The position numbers were made by a program, and so were the translations under genes. A stretch of DNA of 64,000 nucleotides, taken from NCBI GenBank assembly GCA_018368455.1, contig JAGZEG010000002.1, positions 124,001 through 188,000 of the forward strand, given 5' to 3'. The notes under the pieces are model-generated. The model saw only the letters and a program-made list of their open reading frames with translations. It was not told the DNA's origin and did no database searches. This stretch comes from Coriobacteriia bacterium (GTDB taxonomy: Bacteria > Actinomycetota > Coriobacteriia > Coriobacteriales > UMGS124). The number at the start of each line of letters is the position of its first letter. Position 1 is the first letter of the stretch. Of this stretch, positions 17,060 through 26,033 are shown piece after piece.

Positions 17060-18763
17060 ATGAGCACTGAGAACATCTCCCGTCGCGGGTTCGTCGCCGG
17101 CGCCGCCGGCCTGGCTGCCGCCGGTATGGCTGCGGGCGCCGCAAGCGCCTTCGCCACCGAGGGCGAGGCCACGCAGGCCGCTGCAGCGACCCCCGCGTTC
17201 CTGGACAAGCCCGCCGTCCCGACCGACGTCGTCGAGGAGAAGGACTGCGACGTCCTCGTCATCGGCATGGGCCTCGCCGGCACGGCCGCCTTCAAGGCCG
17301 CGGCCGAGAGCGGCGTCAAGACCATCGCCCTCGAGAAGCAGCCCGAGGACACGTACTCCGTCATCTACATGGCCGGCGACTTCGGCGTCGTGGGCTCGAA
17401 GATCCAGAAGGACCTCGGCATCGAGTGGGCGCCCAAGACCGTCATCATGCACGAGATGCAGAAGGAGTGCACGAGCCGCATCGACCCGTGGATGCTGAGC
17501 TACTGGTACGACCACTCCGGCGAGGACTTCGACTGGTTCGTCGAGACCGCCGACTTCGAGGTGCTCGAGTCCACGGCCGCCGAGAAGAAGACGGACAAGG
17601 AGTTCTACATCCGACCGAAGTGCTTCCCGCCGCTCGAGGGCTATGACTACTCCGAGGAGTTCTACCCGTACTACCACGGCACCATCACGACGAACCCGAA
17701 CATGCAGTGGGCCTGCCAGGCCGCCATGGACGCCGGCAAGGCCGCCGGTGGCGAGATCGTCTTCGGCGCCGCGGGCGAGCAGCTCATCCAGGACGAGAAC
17801 GGCACGGTCATCGGCGCCTACGCCAAGACCGACGCCGGCTACATCAAGGTGAACGCCAAGGCTGTCGTCCTGACGTGCGGCGACTACGGCGCAAACCAGG
17901 CCATGAAGGAGTACTACGCCCCCGAGTACGCCGACTACGGCGGAGGCGTCGACACCGGTGACGGTCACCTCATGGGCATCTGGGCCGGCGGCATCATGGA
18001 GAATGGCCCGCACGCCCCGATGGCCCACCACATGGGCGCCGCGCTGGGCGTGGATTCCTACCTGATGCTCAACAACCTCGGCAAGCGCTTCATGGACGAG
18101 GACGTGCCTGGCCAGAACATGACGCAGATGCTGTGCCGCCAGCCCGTTTCGACCGACCCCGAGAAGGCCGAGGCCGACATCCGCTCCTACCAGATCTTCG
18201 ACAGCGCCTGGCCTGAGCAGATCCAGTACATGCCCGACGGCCACGGCTACACGAACCACTTCGTGGCCGACGAGGACGTCGACAAGTACCCACTCGTGCT
18301 GAGCGGCTTTGGCCTGGGCTGGACGACCCGTCAGATGGTCGAGGACGCCGTCGACTACAAGGCCGACACGCTCGAGGAGCTCATTGACATGATCGGCCTG
18401 CCCAAGGAGACGGCGCTGGCCGAGATCGAGCACTACAACGAGCTGTGCAAGGCTGGCGAGGACACCGACTTCTACAAGATGCCCAAGCGTCTGTTCGCCC
18501 TCGAGAACCCGCCGTACTTCGCCTGCGCCTTCAGCGCGAGCAAGTACATGCTCGTCATGATGGGCGGCCTTGAGTGCGACCACGAGCTGCGCGTCACCGA
18601 CGCCACGGCTAAGCCGATCCCCGGCCTGTACGTCGCCGGCAACAACCAGGGCCGCCGCTTCCTGGTCGACTACCCGGTCATCGTCGCTGGCATCTCGCTG
18701 GGCACGGCGCTGACGTTCGGCCGCCTGGCCGGCACGAATGCCGCCGCGAGCGTGAACGCGTAA
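17060..18763 (+). CDS. Tat-exported FAD-dependent reductase (fumarate/urocanate reductase-like)
   Basis: Exported flavoprotein of the FAD-binding_2 family that reduces an organic electron acceptor outside the cytoplasm; 567 residues. The Tat signal is ISRRGFVAGAAG (arginines 8-9). The FAD-binding Rossmann motif DVLVIGMGLAGTAA follows at about 72-85. The C-terminal FAD signature is PGLYVAGNNQGRRF. No FMN-binding domain or heme site is present, so electrons must come from another protein. ATG at 17060 is set by AAGGAGGACG. It stands alone between element E2 and a terminator; unlike the other four flavoproteins here, no LuxR regulator is adjacent. The GNNQGRRFLVDYP ending differs from the common GGRFGTHYST type. 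Substrate unknown. Confidence 0.9.
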   Translation: MSTENISRRGFVAGAAGLAAAGMAAGAASAFATEGEATQAAAATPAFLDKPAVPTDVVEEKDCDVLVIGMGLAGTAAFKAAAESGVKTIALEKQPEDTYSVIYMAGDFGVVGSKIQKDLGIEWAPKTVIMHEMQKECTSRIDPWMLSYWYDHSGEDFDWFVETADFEVLESTAAEKKTDKEFYIRPKCFPPLEGYDYSEEFYPYYHGTITTNPNMQWACQAAMDAGKAAGGEIVFGAAGEQLIQDENGTVIGAYAKTDAGYIKVNAKAVVLTCGDYGANQAMKEYYAPEYADYGGGVDTGDGHLMGIWAGGIMENGPHAPMAHHMGAALGVDSYLMLNNLGKRFMDEDVPGQNMTQMLCRQPVSTDPEKAEADIRSYQIFDSAWPEQIQYMPDGHGYTNHFVADEDVDKYPLVLSGFGLGWTTRQMVEDAVDYKADTLEELIDMIGLPKETALAEIEHYNELCKAGEDTDFYKMPKRLFALENPPYFACAFSASKYMLVMMGGLECDHELRVTDATAKPIPGLYVAGNNQGRRFLVDYPVIVAGISLGTALTFGRLAGTNAAASVNA

Positions 18764-18796
18764 GGAACGCCGCCTGCCCATCTGGCGCGACCAACC

Positions 18797-18839
18797 AGCC
18801 CGCCCGGTCCTCTCTCGCGAGGGGGTCGGGCGGGCTTTT
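18797..18839 (+). terminator. Terminator of the 17060 flavoprotein
   Basis: AGCCCGCCCGGTCC pairs with GGGGTCGGGCGGGC over a 10-base loop, followed by TTTTC, about 33 bases after the stop. Confidence 0.85.
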
Positions 18840-18892
18840 CGTATGCGGGCGGGCGGCGGGTGGGACGGTCTGCACGCCTCGGGCCGATTCTC

Positions 18893-19304
18893 GGCCAGGA
18901 ATCCCGCTCGTGCATGCCGCCTCTGGGAGCCGGCGCAACGGCGCTCGGGAAAAGCCCAGGTCGCGCGATTCCGAGTGGGCGGGCAAGCGGGCCCGGGCTC
19001 GGGCGACACATGCACGAGCGGGATTCCTGGCCGCGAAGGCGCGCCGTCCGTGCAAAACCAGCGTAGAGCGGGCGTTTTCGAGCGCGTGCAGCACGTACAC
19101 GAGCGCAGTTCTTGACCGTCAGGGCATCTGGAGCCTGCAGGATCGGCGCAGAGCAGGGCAGTCGGGCTCCCCCGGACGCAAACGGCGCATGCACCAGTGG
19201 GATTCTTGGCCGCCCGAGCGCCCGGGGCGCGCGAGGTCGGCGCGGGGCCAGCCGCCGGACAATCTCGGGCTCGGGCGGCGCGTGCATGGGCGGGATTCCT
19301 GGCC
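18893..19304. repeat. Intergenic inverted-word element E3 (five word copies)
   Basis: A perfect 24-bp inverted repeat (18893-18916 with 19009-19032; CATGCACGAGCGGGATTCCT and GGCC) surrounds the core GAAAAGCCCAGGTCG (18949-18963). Three further degenerate copies follow in the right-hand orientation at 19098-19117, 19188-19211 and 19281-19304. The 679-base gap 18764-19442 between convergent genes has no other supported content. Confidence 0.88.
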
Positions 19305-19442
19305 GCTCTTGGCCCGGGACGCGAGGGGCGGCAACGCGGGGCCGTAAAGCGGAGCGCCCTGGAGCCTGGGGCGCGGGACCAGCGGCGAACCGGCCGCGCC
19401 CCCGCGCCGTCCGCACGGGGTCGGCGCGCCCCGGGGCTCGCC

Positions 19443-20120
19443 TTACTTTCCGCCGAAGCGCGCGAGTGCGGCGGGGAGGCCTTGCTCCAACGCGAGCCGG
19501 GCCGCCGAGGCCGCGTCAGCCACCGTAACCTGGAAGTCCTCGAGGTCGCGACCGCGCAGCTCCTTGAGCACGAAGTCCGCCGGCGCCATGCGTCCCGGCG
19601 GGCGACCGATGCCCGTGCGCACGCGCGGGAAGTCGTGCGTACCCAGCTTGTCGCACAACGAGCGCAGGCCGTTGTGCCCCGCATGCCCGCCGCCCATGCG
19701 CACGCGCACGGCTCCGGCGTCGATCTCGAGCTCGTCGTGGATGACGAGGACGCCCGCGGCAGGCACGCGATACTCCTCCGCCAGCTTCTTGACGGGACCG
19801 CCCGAGCAGTTCATGAACGCCTGCGGCTTGACGAGCACAATCTCGCGCGGGCCACCTCCCGACGCAGCCGCCGATGAGCCAAGCGCGACCTCGGCAACAA
19901 GCGCGCCAGGCTTCGTCTTCCAATAGCTCGCGCCCAGCTCCCGTGCCAGCTCGTCTATCGCGAGAAAGCCGGCGTTATGTCGCGTCGCGGCGTATTCCGC
20001 GCCCGGGTTACCCAAGCCGACAACCATGCCGATGGGCGCCCCCGCAACGGACTTGCCGCCGGAACCGGAGGCACCGCCCTTGCCGCGGCCGCCCTGACCG
20101 TCTCGCCCGTACGAACCCAT
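19443..20120 (-). CDS. pth: Peptidyl-tRNA hydrolase
   Basis: Essential esterase that frees tRNA from prematurely released peptidyl-tRNA. The 225-residue product has the family motifs GLGNPGAEYAATRHNAGF (catalytic histidine in RHNAGF), KPQAFMNCSGGPV and HDELEIDAGAVR, then GGGHAGHNGLRSL. The first 30 residues are Gly/Ser-rich and extra compared with typical Pth (about 190). Start at 20120 has GAGAGG upstream; a start at a later codon would leave the GLGNPG strand close to the terminus and cannot be excluded. It follows prs on the same strand, with a terminator between them. Confidence 0.95.
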   Translation of the reverse strand: MGSYGRDGQGGRGKGGASGSGGKSVAGAPIGMVVGLGNPGAEYAATRHNAGFLAIDELARELGASYWKTKPGALVAEVALGSSAAASGGGPREIVLVKPQAFMNCSGGPVKKLAEEYRVPAAGVLVIHDELEIDAGAVRVRMGGGHAGHNGLRSLCDKLGTHDFPRVRTGIGRPPGRMAPADFVLKELRGRDLEDFQVTVADAASAARLALEQGLPAALARFGGK

Positions 20121-20191
20121 GGAACTACCTCTCGTTCCTCTTCCTCATGCGGCGCCGGGCGAACCCATCCCCCCGCGCGCATTCTCGCAGC

Positions 20192-20229
20192 AAAAAGCCC
20201 CGGCAGCGCAAGGTATCCGCCGCCGGGGC
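20192..20229 (-). terminator. Terminator downstream of prs
   Basis: Minus strand: GCCCCGGC pairs with GCCGGGGC and is followed by TTTTTG. It lies 53 bases after the prs stop. Confidence 0.85.
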
Positions 20230-20281
20230 CATTGTCTGTTGCTCTGAGCCAGAATTTGCCGGCGTCTCGCTCCCGTAGCTC

Positions 20282-21256
20282 TTAGAACTCGGGGTTGATG
20301 CCGAACATGCCGGACACCGACGACTCGGTGTACACGTTCTGGATGGCGCGGGCCAGCTCGTCGGCCAGCGAAAGCACCTTGAGCTTGGCGCACGCGGCGC
20401 AGTGCGCGTCCTGCGGCACGGAGTCGGTCACGACGACCTCCTCGATGGGCGCGTCCATGAGGCGATCGCACGCCGGGCCCGACAGCAGGCCGTGCGTGGC
20501 GCTCACGTAGATATCGCCCGCGCCCTTGGCCTTGAGCTCGCGCACGGCACCGCACAGCGTGCCAGCCGTGTCGATCATGTCGTCGTTGATGATGCAGGTG
20601 CGGCCCTCGATCTCACCGATGATGCCCATGACCTCGGCCTGGTTGTGCGCCGGACGGCCCTTGTGCGCCACGGCCAGCGAGCAGCCCAGCATGTCGGACA
20701 GGCGCTTGGACGCCTTGACGCGGCCCACGTCCGGCGAGACGACAACCGTATTGTTCATGTCGAAGCCCTTGGACTTGTAGTAGTCGGCGAACAGGGGCAG
20801 CGCCGTCAGGTGGTTCACCGGGACATCGAAGAAACCCTGGATCTGGCCCTGGTGCAGGTCGACAGTGATGACGCGGTCGATGCCAGCCGCCTCGTACAGG
20901 TTGGCGACGAGACGTGCCGTGATGGGCTCGCGAGGAGCGGCCTTGCGGTCCTGGCGGGCATAGGCGTAGTGCGTGATGACGGCGGTGACGCTGCGGGCCG
21001 AGGCGCGCTTGGCGGCGTCGGCCATGACGAGAACCTCCATGAGGAGGTCGTTGACCTTCTCGCCGGCCTCGGACTGGATGATGAACACGTCGCTACCGCG
21101 CACGCTCTCGGGATAGCGGGCATAGATCTCGCCGTTGGCGAACGTCTCGAGCTGCAGCGGGGCAAGATCCGTACCTAGCTTCTCGACGATAGCCTGGGCC
21201 AGGGGCCGGTTGGACGACCCCGCAAAGATGTTCATACCCTTCTCGATGACTGCCAT
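20282..21256 (-). CDS. prs: Ribose-phosphate pyrophosphokinase
   Basis: Makes PRPP from ribose 5-phosphate and ATP for nucleotide, His and Trp synthesis; cytoplasmic. 324 residues, the standard class I length. Visible are the N-terminal FAGSSNRPLAQAI, the FANGEIYARYPESVRG loop, the ATP/Mg site VITVDLHQGQIQGFFD, VVSPDVGRVKASK, and the PRPP loop INDDMIDTAGTLCGA. The start at 21256 has AAAGGGAGAGG upstream. It follows glmU by 199 bases that contain two hairpins, so it is at least partly independently transcribed, although glmU-prs order is common in Gram-positives. Confidence 0.97.
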   Translation of the reverse strand: MAVIEKGMNIFAGSSNRPLAQAIVEKLGTDLAPLQLETFANGEIYARYPESVRGSDVFIIQSEAGEKVNDLLMEVLVMADAAKRASARSVTAVITHYAYARQDRKAAPREPITARLVANLYEAAGIDRVITVDLHQGQIQGFFDVPVNHLTALPLFADYYKSKGFDMNNTVVVSPDVGRVKASKRLSDMLGCSLAVAHKGRPAHNQAEVMGIIGEIEGRTCIINDDMIDTAGTLCGAVRELKAKGAGDIYVSATHGLLSGPACDRLMDAPIEEVVVTDSVPQDAHCAACAKLKVLSLADELARAIQNVYTESSVSGMFGINPEF

Positions 21257-21321
21257 GTGAACGAATGCACCTCTCCCTTTGATGAGAACCCGACCGACGA
21301 GGACGACGCATGCAAAACGGA

Positions 21322-21358
21322 GCCGCCGGTGAGCAAACGTGCGGGCTCAACCGGCGGC
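21322..21358 (-). terminator. Hairpin with T-rich tail between glmU and prs
   Basis: Minus strand: GCCGCCGGT pairs with ACCGGCGGC over a 19-base loop, then TCCGTTTTGC. It lies about 100 bases after glmU and 66 before prs. Confidence 0.6.
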
Positions 21359-21403
21359 ACATTCTCTGACATGCATCTTACACGCGGCAACGTGCGTCTT
21401 ACA

Positions 21404-21433
21404 CGGCACATACGAGGTTCATGGTATGTGCCG
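21404..21433. promoter_or_regulatory. Perfect 10-bp palindrome between glmU and prs
   Basis: CGGCACATAC (21404-21413) and GTATGTGCCG (21424-21433) with a 10-base loop, 22 bases after the glmU stop. No T-tract follows, so it may be an RNA 3'-end stabiliser or an operator for prs. Next to it ATCTTACACG and GTCTTACACG form a short direct repeat. Confidence 0.4.
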
Positions 21434-21455
21434 AGGGGATGGCGGACGCCTCGGT

Positions 21456-22895
21456 TTACTCGTCGCGCTGCTCGCGCTTCCAGCGAGGCAGCCAGCCCTC
21501 CTTGACGATCTGCCGCCCGCGCGCCACGGCGAGCGCCCCGTCGGGAACGTCGGTGGTGATGACGCTGCCGGCACCCACCGTGCAGTCGGAGCCGACGTTC
21601 ACCGGCGCCACGAGCATCGTGCTCGATCCGACGAACGTGCGGTCACCCACGGTAGTCGCCCACTTGTTGCAGCCATCGTAGTTGCAGGTAATCGTGCCCG
21701 CGCCCAGGTTGACGCCCTCGCCGATCGTCGCGTCGCCCACGTAGGAAAGGTGCGGAACCTTGCTGCCGCGTCCGATCGTGGACTTCTTGATCTCAACGTG
21801 CGTGCCGGCCTTAGAGCCGTCCATCATGTGCGCGCCGGGGCGCAGGTAGGCACGCGGCCCGCACTCGACGTTGTCGTCGACGATCGCACCGACAGCCACC
21901 GTCTCGTCAAGCACGCTCGCTGTGCCGACGCGCGTGTCCGTGAGGCGCGAGTTCGGGCCGATGATGCAGTCCTCGCCGATCACCGTGATGCCCATGAGCA
22001 TGACCTGCGGCAGGATGGTCGTGTCGCGACCGATGCGCACGTCGGGACCCACCCACACACTCGTGGGGTCGACCATCGTGACGCCCTGGGCCATGAGGGC
22101 CTCGTTGATGCGCGCCTGCATGACGCGCGTGGCCTGAGCGAGCTGGACGCGCGAGTTGACGCCCATGAGCTCGTCGGCATCCTCGCAGTTCAGCGCCGCC
22201 ATGGGGCTGCCGGCCTCGCGCAGGATGCTCACAAGGTCCGTGATGTAGTACTCGCCTTGGGCGTTGTTGGGCGTGAGCTCGCCGACGTGAGCCGCGAGCA
22301 GCGCCGCGTCGAAGCAGTAGACGCCGGCGTTGCACGTCGTGACCTTGGCCTGCTCGGGCGTACAGTCCTTCTGCTCGACGATGCGCTCGGCTAGGCCGTC
22401 GGCGCCCGTCGTGACGCGGCCGTAACCCGTGGGGTCGGCGTACTCCATCGTGAGGAGGGCACCGCCGAGAGCCTGCGCGTCAGGCGACGCGGTGGCCACC
22501 TCGACGAGGCGAGCGAGCGTGGCGCCGCGCAGCAGGGGTGTGTCGCCGCACAGCACGAGAACGGGGCCCTCCGCGATGCCCGTCTGCTCGAGCGCCACGC
22601 GGATGGCGTGGCCGGTGCCGAGGCGCTCCGTCTGCTCGACGCATTCGACGTCGGACTCGCCAGCCAGCAGGGCGCGCACCTCGTCGGCGTGGCTGCCCAC
22701 GACGACGACGATGCGAGTGCAGCCGGCCTCACGCGCAGCCTCGACGACCCACAGGATCATGGGGCGGCCGAGCACCTCGTGGACGACCTTGGCGTGCTTG
22801 GACTTCATGCGCGTGCCTTCGCCCGCGGCCAGGATGATGCCCGTGAGCTGGGGAGTATCGGCCGGCTGCTGCGCGGCCTCAGTCTGGTTCGCCAT
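21456..22895 (-). CDS. glmU: Bifunctional UDP-N-acetylglucosamine diphosphorylase/glucosamine-1-phosphate N-acetyltransferase
   Basis: Makes UDP-GlcNAc for peptidoglycan. 479 residues. The N-terminal uridyltransferase starts with LAAGEGTRMKS and has LCGDTPLL and the metal-site CNAGVYCFDA region. The C-terminal half is a left-handed beta-helix of hexapeptide repeats (GPDVRIGRDTTILPQVML and on), with the acetyltransferase site GTHVEIKKSTIGRGSKVPHL and YVGDATIGEGVNLGAGT. Start ATG at 22895 rather than the in-frame upstream ATG at 22913: GAGAGGCGG is correctly spaced only for the former. The leader upstream can fold (see 22920-22976). Confidence 0.97.
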   Translation of the reverse strand: MANQTEAAQQPADTPQLTGIILAAGEGTRMKSKHAKVVHEVLGRPMILWVVEAAREAGCTRIVVVVGSHADEVRALLAGESDVECVEQTERLGTGHAIRVALEQTGIAEGPVLVLCGDTPLLRGATLARLVEVATASPDAQALGGALLTMEYADPTGYGRVTTGADGLAERIVEQKDCTPEQAKVTTCNAGVYCFDAALLAAHVGELTPNNAQGEYYITDLVSILREAGSPMAALNCEDADELMGVNSRVQLAQATRVMQARINEALMAQGVTMVDPTSVWVGPDVRIGRDTTILPQVMLMGITVIGEDCIIGPNSRLTDTRVGTASVLDETVAVGAIVDDNVECGPRAYLRPGAHMMDGSKAGTHVEIKKSTIGRGSKVPHLSYVGDATIGEGVNLGAGTITCNYDGCNKWATTVGDRTFVGSSTMLVAPVNVGSDCTVGAGSVITTDVPDGALAVARGRQIVKEGWLPRWKREQRDE

Positions 22896-22919
22896 GGTAT
22901 ATCCGCCTCTCAACGTCTG

Positions 22920-22976
22920 GACGCCGCCGGGGAACGCGCCCCTCGCCCGCGCAATAGGCGAGCGAGCTGCGGCGTC
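22920..22976 (-). promoter_or_regulatory. Structured glmU leader
   Basis: GACGCCGC (22920-22927) pairs with GCGGCGTC (22969-22976), with an inner CTCGCC/GGCGAG stem (22942-22947 with 22957-22962). The structure ends 25 bases before the glmU start codon, so it could influence translation. It does not resemble the glmS ribozyme. Confidence 0.35.
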
Positions 22977-23179
22977 CCTGGGCAGCGCTTACTGTCGGTT
23001 TCCCGGGACCAGACGCGCCCGTGGCGACGTTCGGCCCCATCATTGCCGCGTCAGTGTACCCCGTCGGCGCGTGCGTCGCGTGGAGAGAGCGGACGGGCGG
23101 CAGAGGCCAGCTCCGTCAGGCGCGACATGGCGTGAACGCCTCAGCCACCCGCACGCCCTAGAGGGTGCCCGGGAGCGAG

Positions 23180-23392
23180 CTAGAAAGGAATAGGCGCAGT
23201 GGGAGGCCTGCTGATGCCATTGCCCGCGCTCACGAAATCCAAGGCATCATCCGATAGGCGCTCCCCCTGGGACGCTTCTTCGGTGCCATCGCACACGGGG
23301 GAGTCACCGCGAGCAGCTGGGCAAGAAGCGGCGCCTGCAACAGTCGACTCGGAAGCCCTCCGCAAGGGAAGCGCGTCGGAATTGGCAGTCAT
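23180..23392 (-). CDS. Small protein with RiPP-precursor-like C-terminus
   Basis: 70 residues from the ATG at 23392, which has AGAGGGAAGGA upstream. The N-terminal part is unremarkable and has two cysteines (ASCPAARGDSPVCDG). Residues near 46-58 read LSDDALDFVSAGNG, resembling the LSDDxLxxVxGG end of leader peptides of ribosomal natural products, followed by a 12-residue tail ISRPPTAPIPF. It lies 153 bases downstream of a methyltransferase on the same strand. No transporter, protease or cyclase is adjacent, so the precursor role is a hypothesis; a chance small frame is possible. Confidence 0.45.
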   Translation of the reverse strand: MTANSDALPLRRASESTVAGAASCPAARGDSPVCDGTEEASQGERLSDDALDFVSAGNGISRPPTAPIPF

Positions 23393-23545
23393 GGGGCGGT
23401 CCTTCCCTCTGAGGAGCGTTCTCTCCAACTCGGGATACGATATGAGCGCCCTGGCCGGAAGGCAGGCAAACTTCCGCGAGCAAACGCGGCGACATAGGGA
23501 ACGAACGCCAGCAGCGGGCGAGCACGGGAGCCCAGCGTCTCCGGC

Positions 23546-24232
23546 CTACACCCAAGCTTGTACAACAGCACTCGCAAAAGCGTAGGGCGCGAGCGCAGGA
23601 TCGGCGTCCTCGCGCTCGGGGCGAATCGGGGCAACATCCGAGCAAGCCACCTGCGAAAAGCCCGCCACACGCAAGGCCTCTTCGAGCGCCGCCCGCATCG
23701 GGGCAGCACCGAACGCGTTGCCCGCGAGCATCAACCGAGCAGCAAGCTCAGCCGGCAGCTCTTCGACAGCGAGCAGCGCGTCCAGATAGAGATAGCCTCC
23801 CGGAGCAAGCACGCGTGCGATCTCCCGCAGGGCAGCCGCGCGATCAGGCAGCACGTTGAGTACGCTGTTGATGATGGCGACGCCGACGGAACCGTCTTCG
23901 ACACCCGCCGCCCGCAGATTATCGGGGCGCGCGACCGCTAGGCGCAGGTGATCGCGCCACCGCGCGCCCGCCCAGTGCTGTTCGGGAGCACGGGCGATTG
24001 CCTTCTCTATGTGCGCGAGCGATGAGTCGAGGCCGATGACGAAACCACGCTTCCCCACGAGCTCCGCGAGTTTGAACGCGCCCAGACCGCCGCGGCACTC
24101 CAGGTCGAGGACGTGCTTCCCCTCCAGTTCAGATGCCGGAGGCAGCACCATGGCACACCGGTTGTAGCGGCGGCTTCCCCGCTGGATACGCCCGGCTCGT
24201 GCTGCCTCACGAGATGTGTCCTCGATCCCCAT
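23546..24232 (-). CDS. SAM-dependent class I methyltransferase
   Basis: 228-residue Rossmann-fold methyltransferase of unknown substrate. Motif I is HVLDLECRGGLGAFKLAE, with an arginine and two glycines in place of the common GCGxG. The acidic end of strand 2 is VIGLDSS. Motif IV is GVAIINSVLNVLPDRAAALR, then EIARVLAPGGYLYLDALL, a layout like arsenite or ubiquinone/menaquinone methyltransferases. The cysteines of ArsM are not evident. Start ATG 24232 has GGGGGAGG 12 bases upstream; nearby alternatives exist. It lies between the permease (with element E4 in the gap) and the small peptide gene. Confidence 0.75.
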   Translation of the reverse strand: MGIEDTSREAARAGRIQRGSRRYNRCAMVLPPASELEGKHVLDLECRGGLGAFKLAELVGKRGFVIGLDSSLAHIEKAIARAPEQHWAGARWRDHLRLAVARPDNLRAAGVEDGSVGVAIINSVLNVLPDRAAALREIARVLAPGGYLYLDALLAVEELPAELAARLMLAGNAFGAAPMRAALEEALRVAGFSQVACSDVAPIRPEREDADPALAPYAFASAVVQAWV

Positions 24233-24359
24233 GGCCCCATCAGCCTCCCCCGCGTGGGCACACCCGTAACTCGAGCCATGCCCGCGCGAATACCGCGCGC
24301 CAAACGCCGCCGCAACTAGACAGCAGGCTGCGATTCGAGCCACGCCGTCCCAAAACAGC

Positions 24360-24578
24360 CTTAAGTGTACGTTTCTTCCGAGCCGCGTGCGAAAAACGGC
24401 GTTAAGTGCACGTTTCTTGCTCGCAGCCTGGCCCTACCCGGAAGACTCCGCGACGCGTTACCTGGGATTATGCTGCAGCAGGTCCTCGCGACAGCGGCAC
24501 AAGCCCCGCTGCGTGACCAAGAAACGTGCACTTAAGGGGCAAAACGAACATGGGAGCCCCAAGAAACATGCACTTAAG
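24360..24578. repeat. Intergenic inverted-word element E4 (two nested pairs)
   Basis: Two forward words, CTTAAGTGTACGTTTCTT (24360-24377) and GTTAAGTGCACGTTTCTT (24401-24418), face two inverted ones, AAGAAACGTGCACTTAAG (24519-24536) and AAGAAACATGCACTTAAG (24561-24578). The core is on the minus strand (ATAATCCCAGGT, 24460-24471). Spacers between outer and inner words (GCGAAAAACGGC left, GGGCAAAACGAACATGG right) recur in E6. Fills the 402-base gap between two minus-strand genes. Confidence 0.9.
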
Positions 24579-24634
24579 GGCAAACTGTGCGCGCGACCCG
24601 AAGCTGGCCCCCAAAATCGTGCCCGTCGGCCTCC

Positions 24635-25783
24635 CTACCAGCCGAGCGCGACGCCAGCGCCCAGGAGAATCGCAAGACACGCCGCATTGAGGGCGCAAAG
24701 CATCCCCAGGAAGCGGCCCATCGTCGGGCGCGAGTCCGCCGACCCCAGCTCGCGAGAGATCACCCCGTACTGCGCGATCACGATGAGCGTGGCGAGCGAG
24801 GCGATGGGCGTACCCGCGCCGCCCGCGTTGACGCCGGCCAGCAGACCGACCCAGTCGCCCGTGAAGCGCGAGAGAACGATGGCAGCCGGCACGTTGCTGA
24901 TGAGCTGCGAGAGCAATGCAGCGGGAACGAAAGCACCCCCTGCAAGCCACGCGGCAAACGCCGCCTGCACCACCTCGACGCGCGCGAGGTTGCCCGAGAA
25001 CACGAAGAACGCCGCGAACGTCACGATGAGGCCCCAGTCCGTGCGCACCACCAGGGCAGGCCCCCGCTCGACAAGCAGCGTCATAGCGAGGCAGATCGCC
25101 AGGCAGACAGGCACGGGCACCACGCCCAACACCGTTGCCACGCACAGTACGAGCAACGCCCCATAGGCGGCGGCGCGCTGTCTGTCAAGCGGCTGCGAGG
25201 GCGGCGTAGCCACAGTCCGCCCACGCGGTACCAAGACGAGACAGCCCAGAACGACCAGGACAACCGAAATCGCAAACGGGGGCGCCATCGCGCAGACAAA
25301 CGCACTGAAGTCGATGCCAAACATCCCGCTCAGGTAGATGTTCTGCGGGTTGCCGAACGGCAACAGCATGCCACAGAGGTTCGCGGCGATGCCCTGCAGC
25401 ACGAACACGGGAGCGATGAGCTCGCGTCGGTCCATCGCAAGCAAGCAGGCGGCGCCCAGCGGCAGCAGAGCAAGCAGCGCCATGTCGTTGGTGACGAGCA
25501 TCGAAGCCAGCGAGGTCACGCCGACGATGGAGCCCACGACGCCCCGCACGCTCGTACAGCGCGCCACGAACCACGAGGCCAACGACGGGAACACGCCCGA
25601 CGCGCGCAGGCCGCTCACGGCGAGCAGCATGCAAGCGAGGCGCCCGAGCGTAGCGCCATCGACATAGCGTGCGTAACCGGCATCGGGCGGCACGATCACG
25701 CAAGTCGCCAGCGCAGCGGCCACCGAGATGATCGGCATCGCGTTGCGTCGCGCGAATCCCCGCACGTCGTGTCCCCGCCGCAT
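24635..25783 (-). CDS. SLC13/ArsB-type anion permease
   Basis: Ion-transporter-superfamily inner-membrane permease of 382 residues with about 10-11 hydrophobic segments. Two characteristic re-entrant regions are seen: TNDMALLALLP with downstream PFGNPQNIYLSG in the first half, and SNVPAAIVLSRF with NAGGAGTPIASL in the second. That symmetry is the hallmark of SLC13, CitM, NhaD and ArsB proteins. The substrate could be a dicarboxylate, citrate, arsenite or sodium; residues do not decide it. Start ATG 25783 has GGGGGAGG seven bases upstream. A longer open frame upstream is not supported. Confidence 0.85.
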   Translation of the reverse strand: MRRGHDVRGFARRNAMPIISVAAALATCVIVPPDAGYARYVDGATLGRLACMLLAVSGLRASGVFPSLASWFVARCTSVRGVVGSIVGVTSLASMLVTNDMALLALLPLGAACLLAMDRRELIAPVFVLQGIAANLCGMLLPFGNPQNIYLSGMFGIDFSAFVCAMAPPFAISVVLVVLGCLVLVPRGRTVATPPSQPLDRQRAAAYGALLVLCVATVLGVVPVPVCLAICLAMTLLVERGPALVVRTDWGLIVTFAAFFVFSGNLARVEVVQAAFAAWLAGGAFVPAALLSQLISNVPAAIVLSRFTGDWVGLLAGVNAGGAGTPIASLATLIVIAQYGVISRELGSADSRPTMGRFLGMLCALNAACLAILLGAGVALGW

Positions 25784-26033
25784 CGGCCCGCCTCCCCCAT
25801 CGTCGCAGCCCATCGCACACGCGCCATAGCCCCTGGCAGCACGCGCCTCAGCGGTCTCCTCGAAAGCGCAAACATGACGGTCCCAAAGAGCCCGCGCGAC
25901 ACGCGCATCGCGCTCTATCGCACGCGCCGCAAACCCCGCTGGACTCGCGAGACGCAGCCCTCCAGACAAAAGCGGCCCGCGAGCACACCTGCCTCGCGAG
26001 CCGCCTTACAACCAGCATGAGCGCCTGAGCAGC

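Noticed and set aside
18893..19304. Repeated words as a CRISPR array
   Set aside because: Copies are in both orientations, unevenly spaced and degenerate, and no cas genes are present.
17027..19684. 885-residue minus-strand open frame
   Set aside because: It runs antisense to a Tat flavoprotein and through element E3; valine/leucine/glycine-rich shadow composition.
22920..22976. glmS-type ribozyme or riboswitch ahead of glmU
   Set aside because: Only two simple stems are seen; conserved glmS ribozyme core sequences are absent. Kept only as a structured leader.
24360..24578. E elements as ordinary Rho-independent terminators
   Set aside because: Arms are separated by up to 200 bases, there is no T-tract, and they also lie in divergent gaps where no transcript ends.
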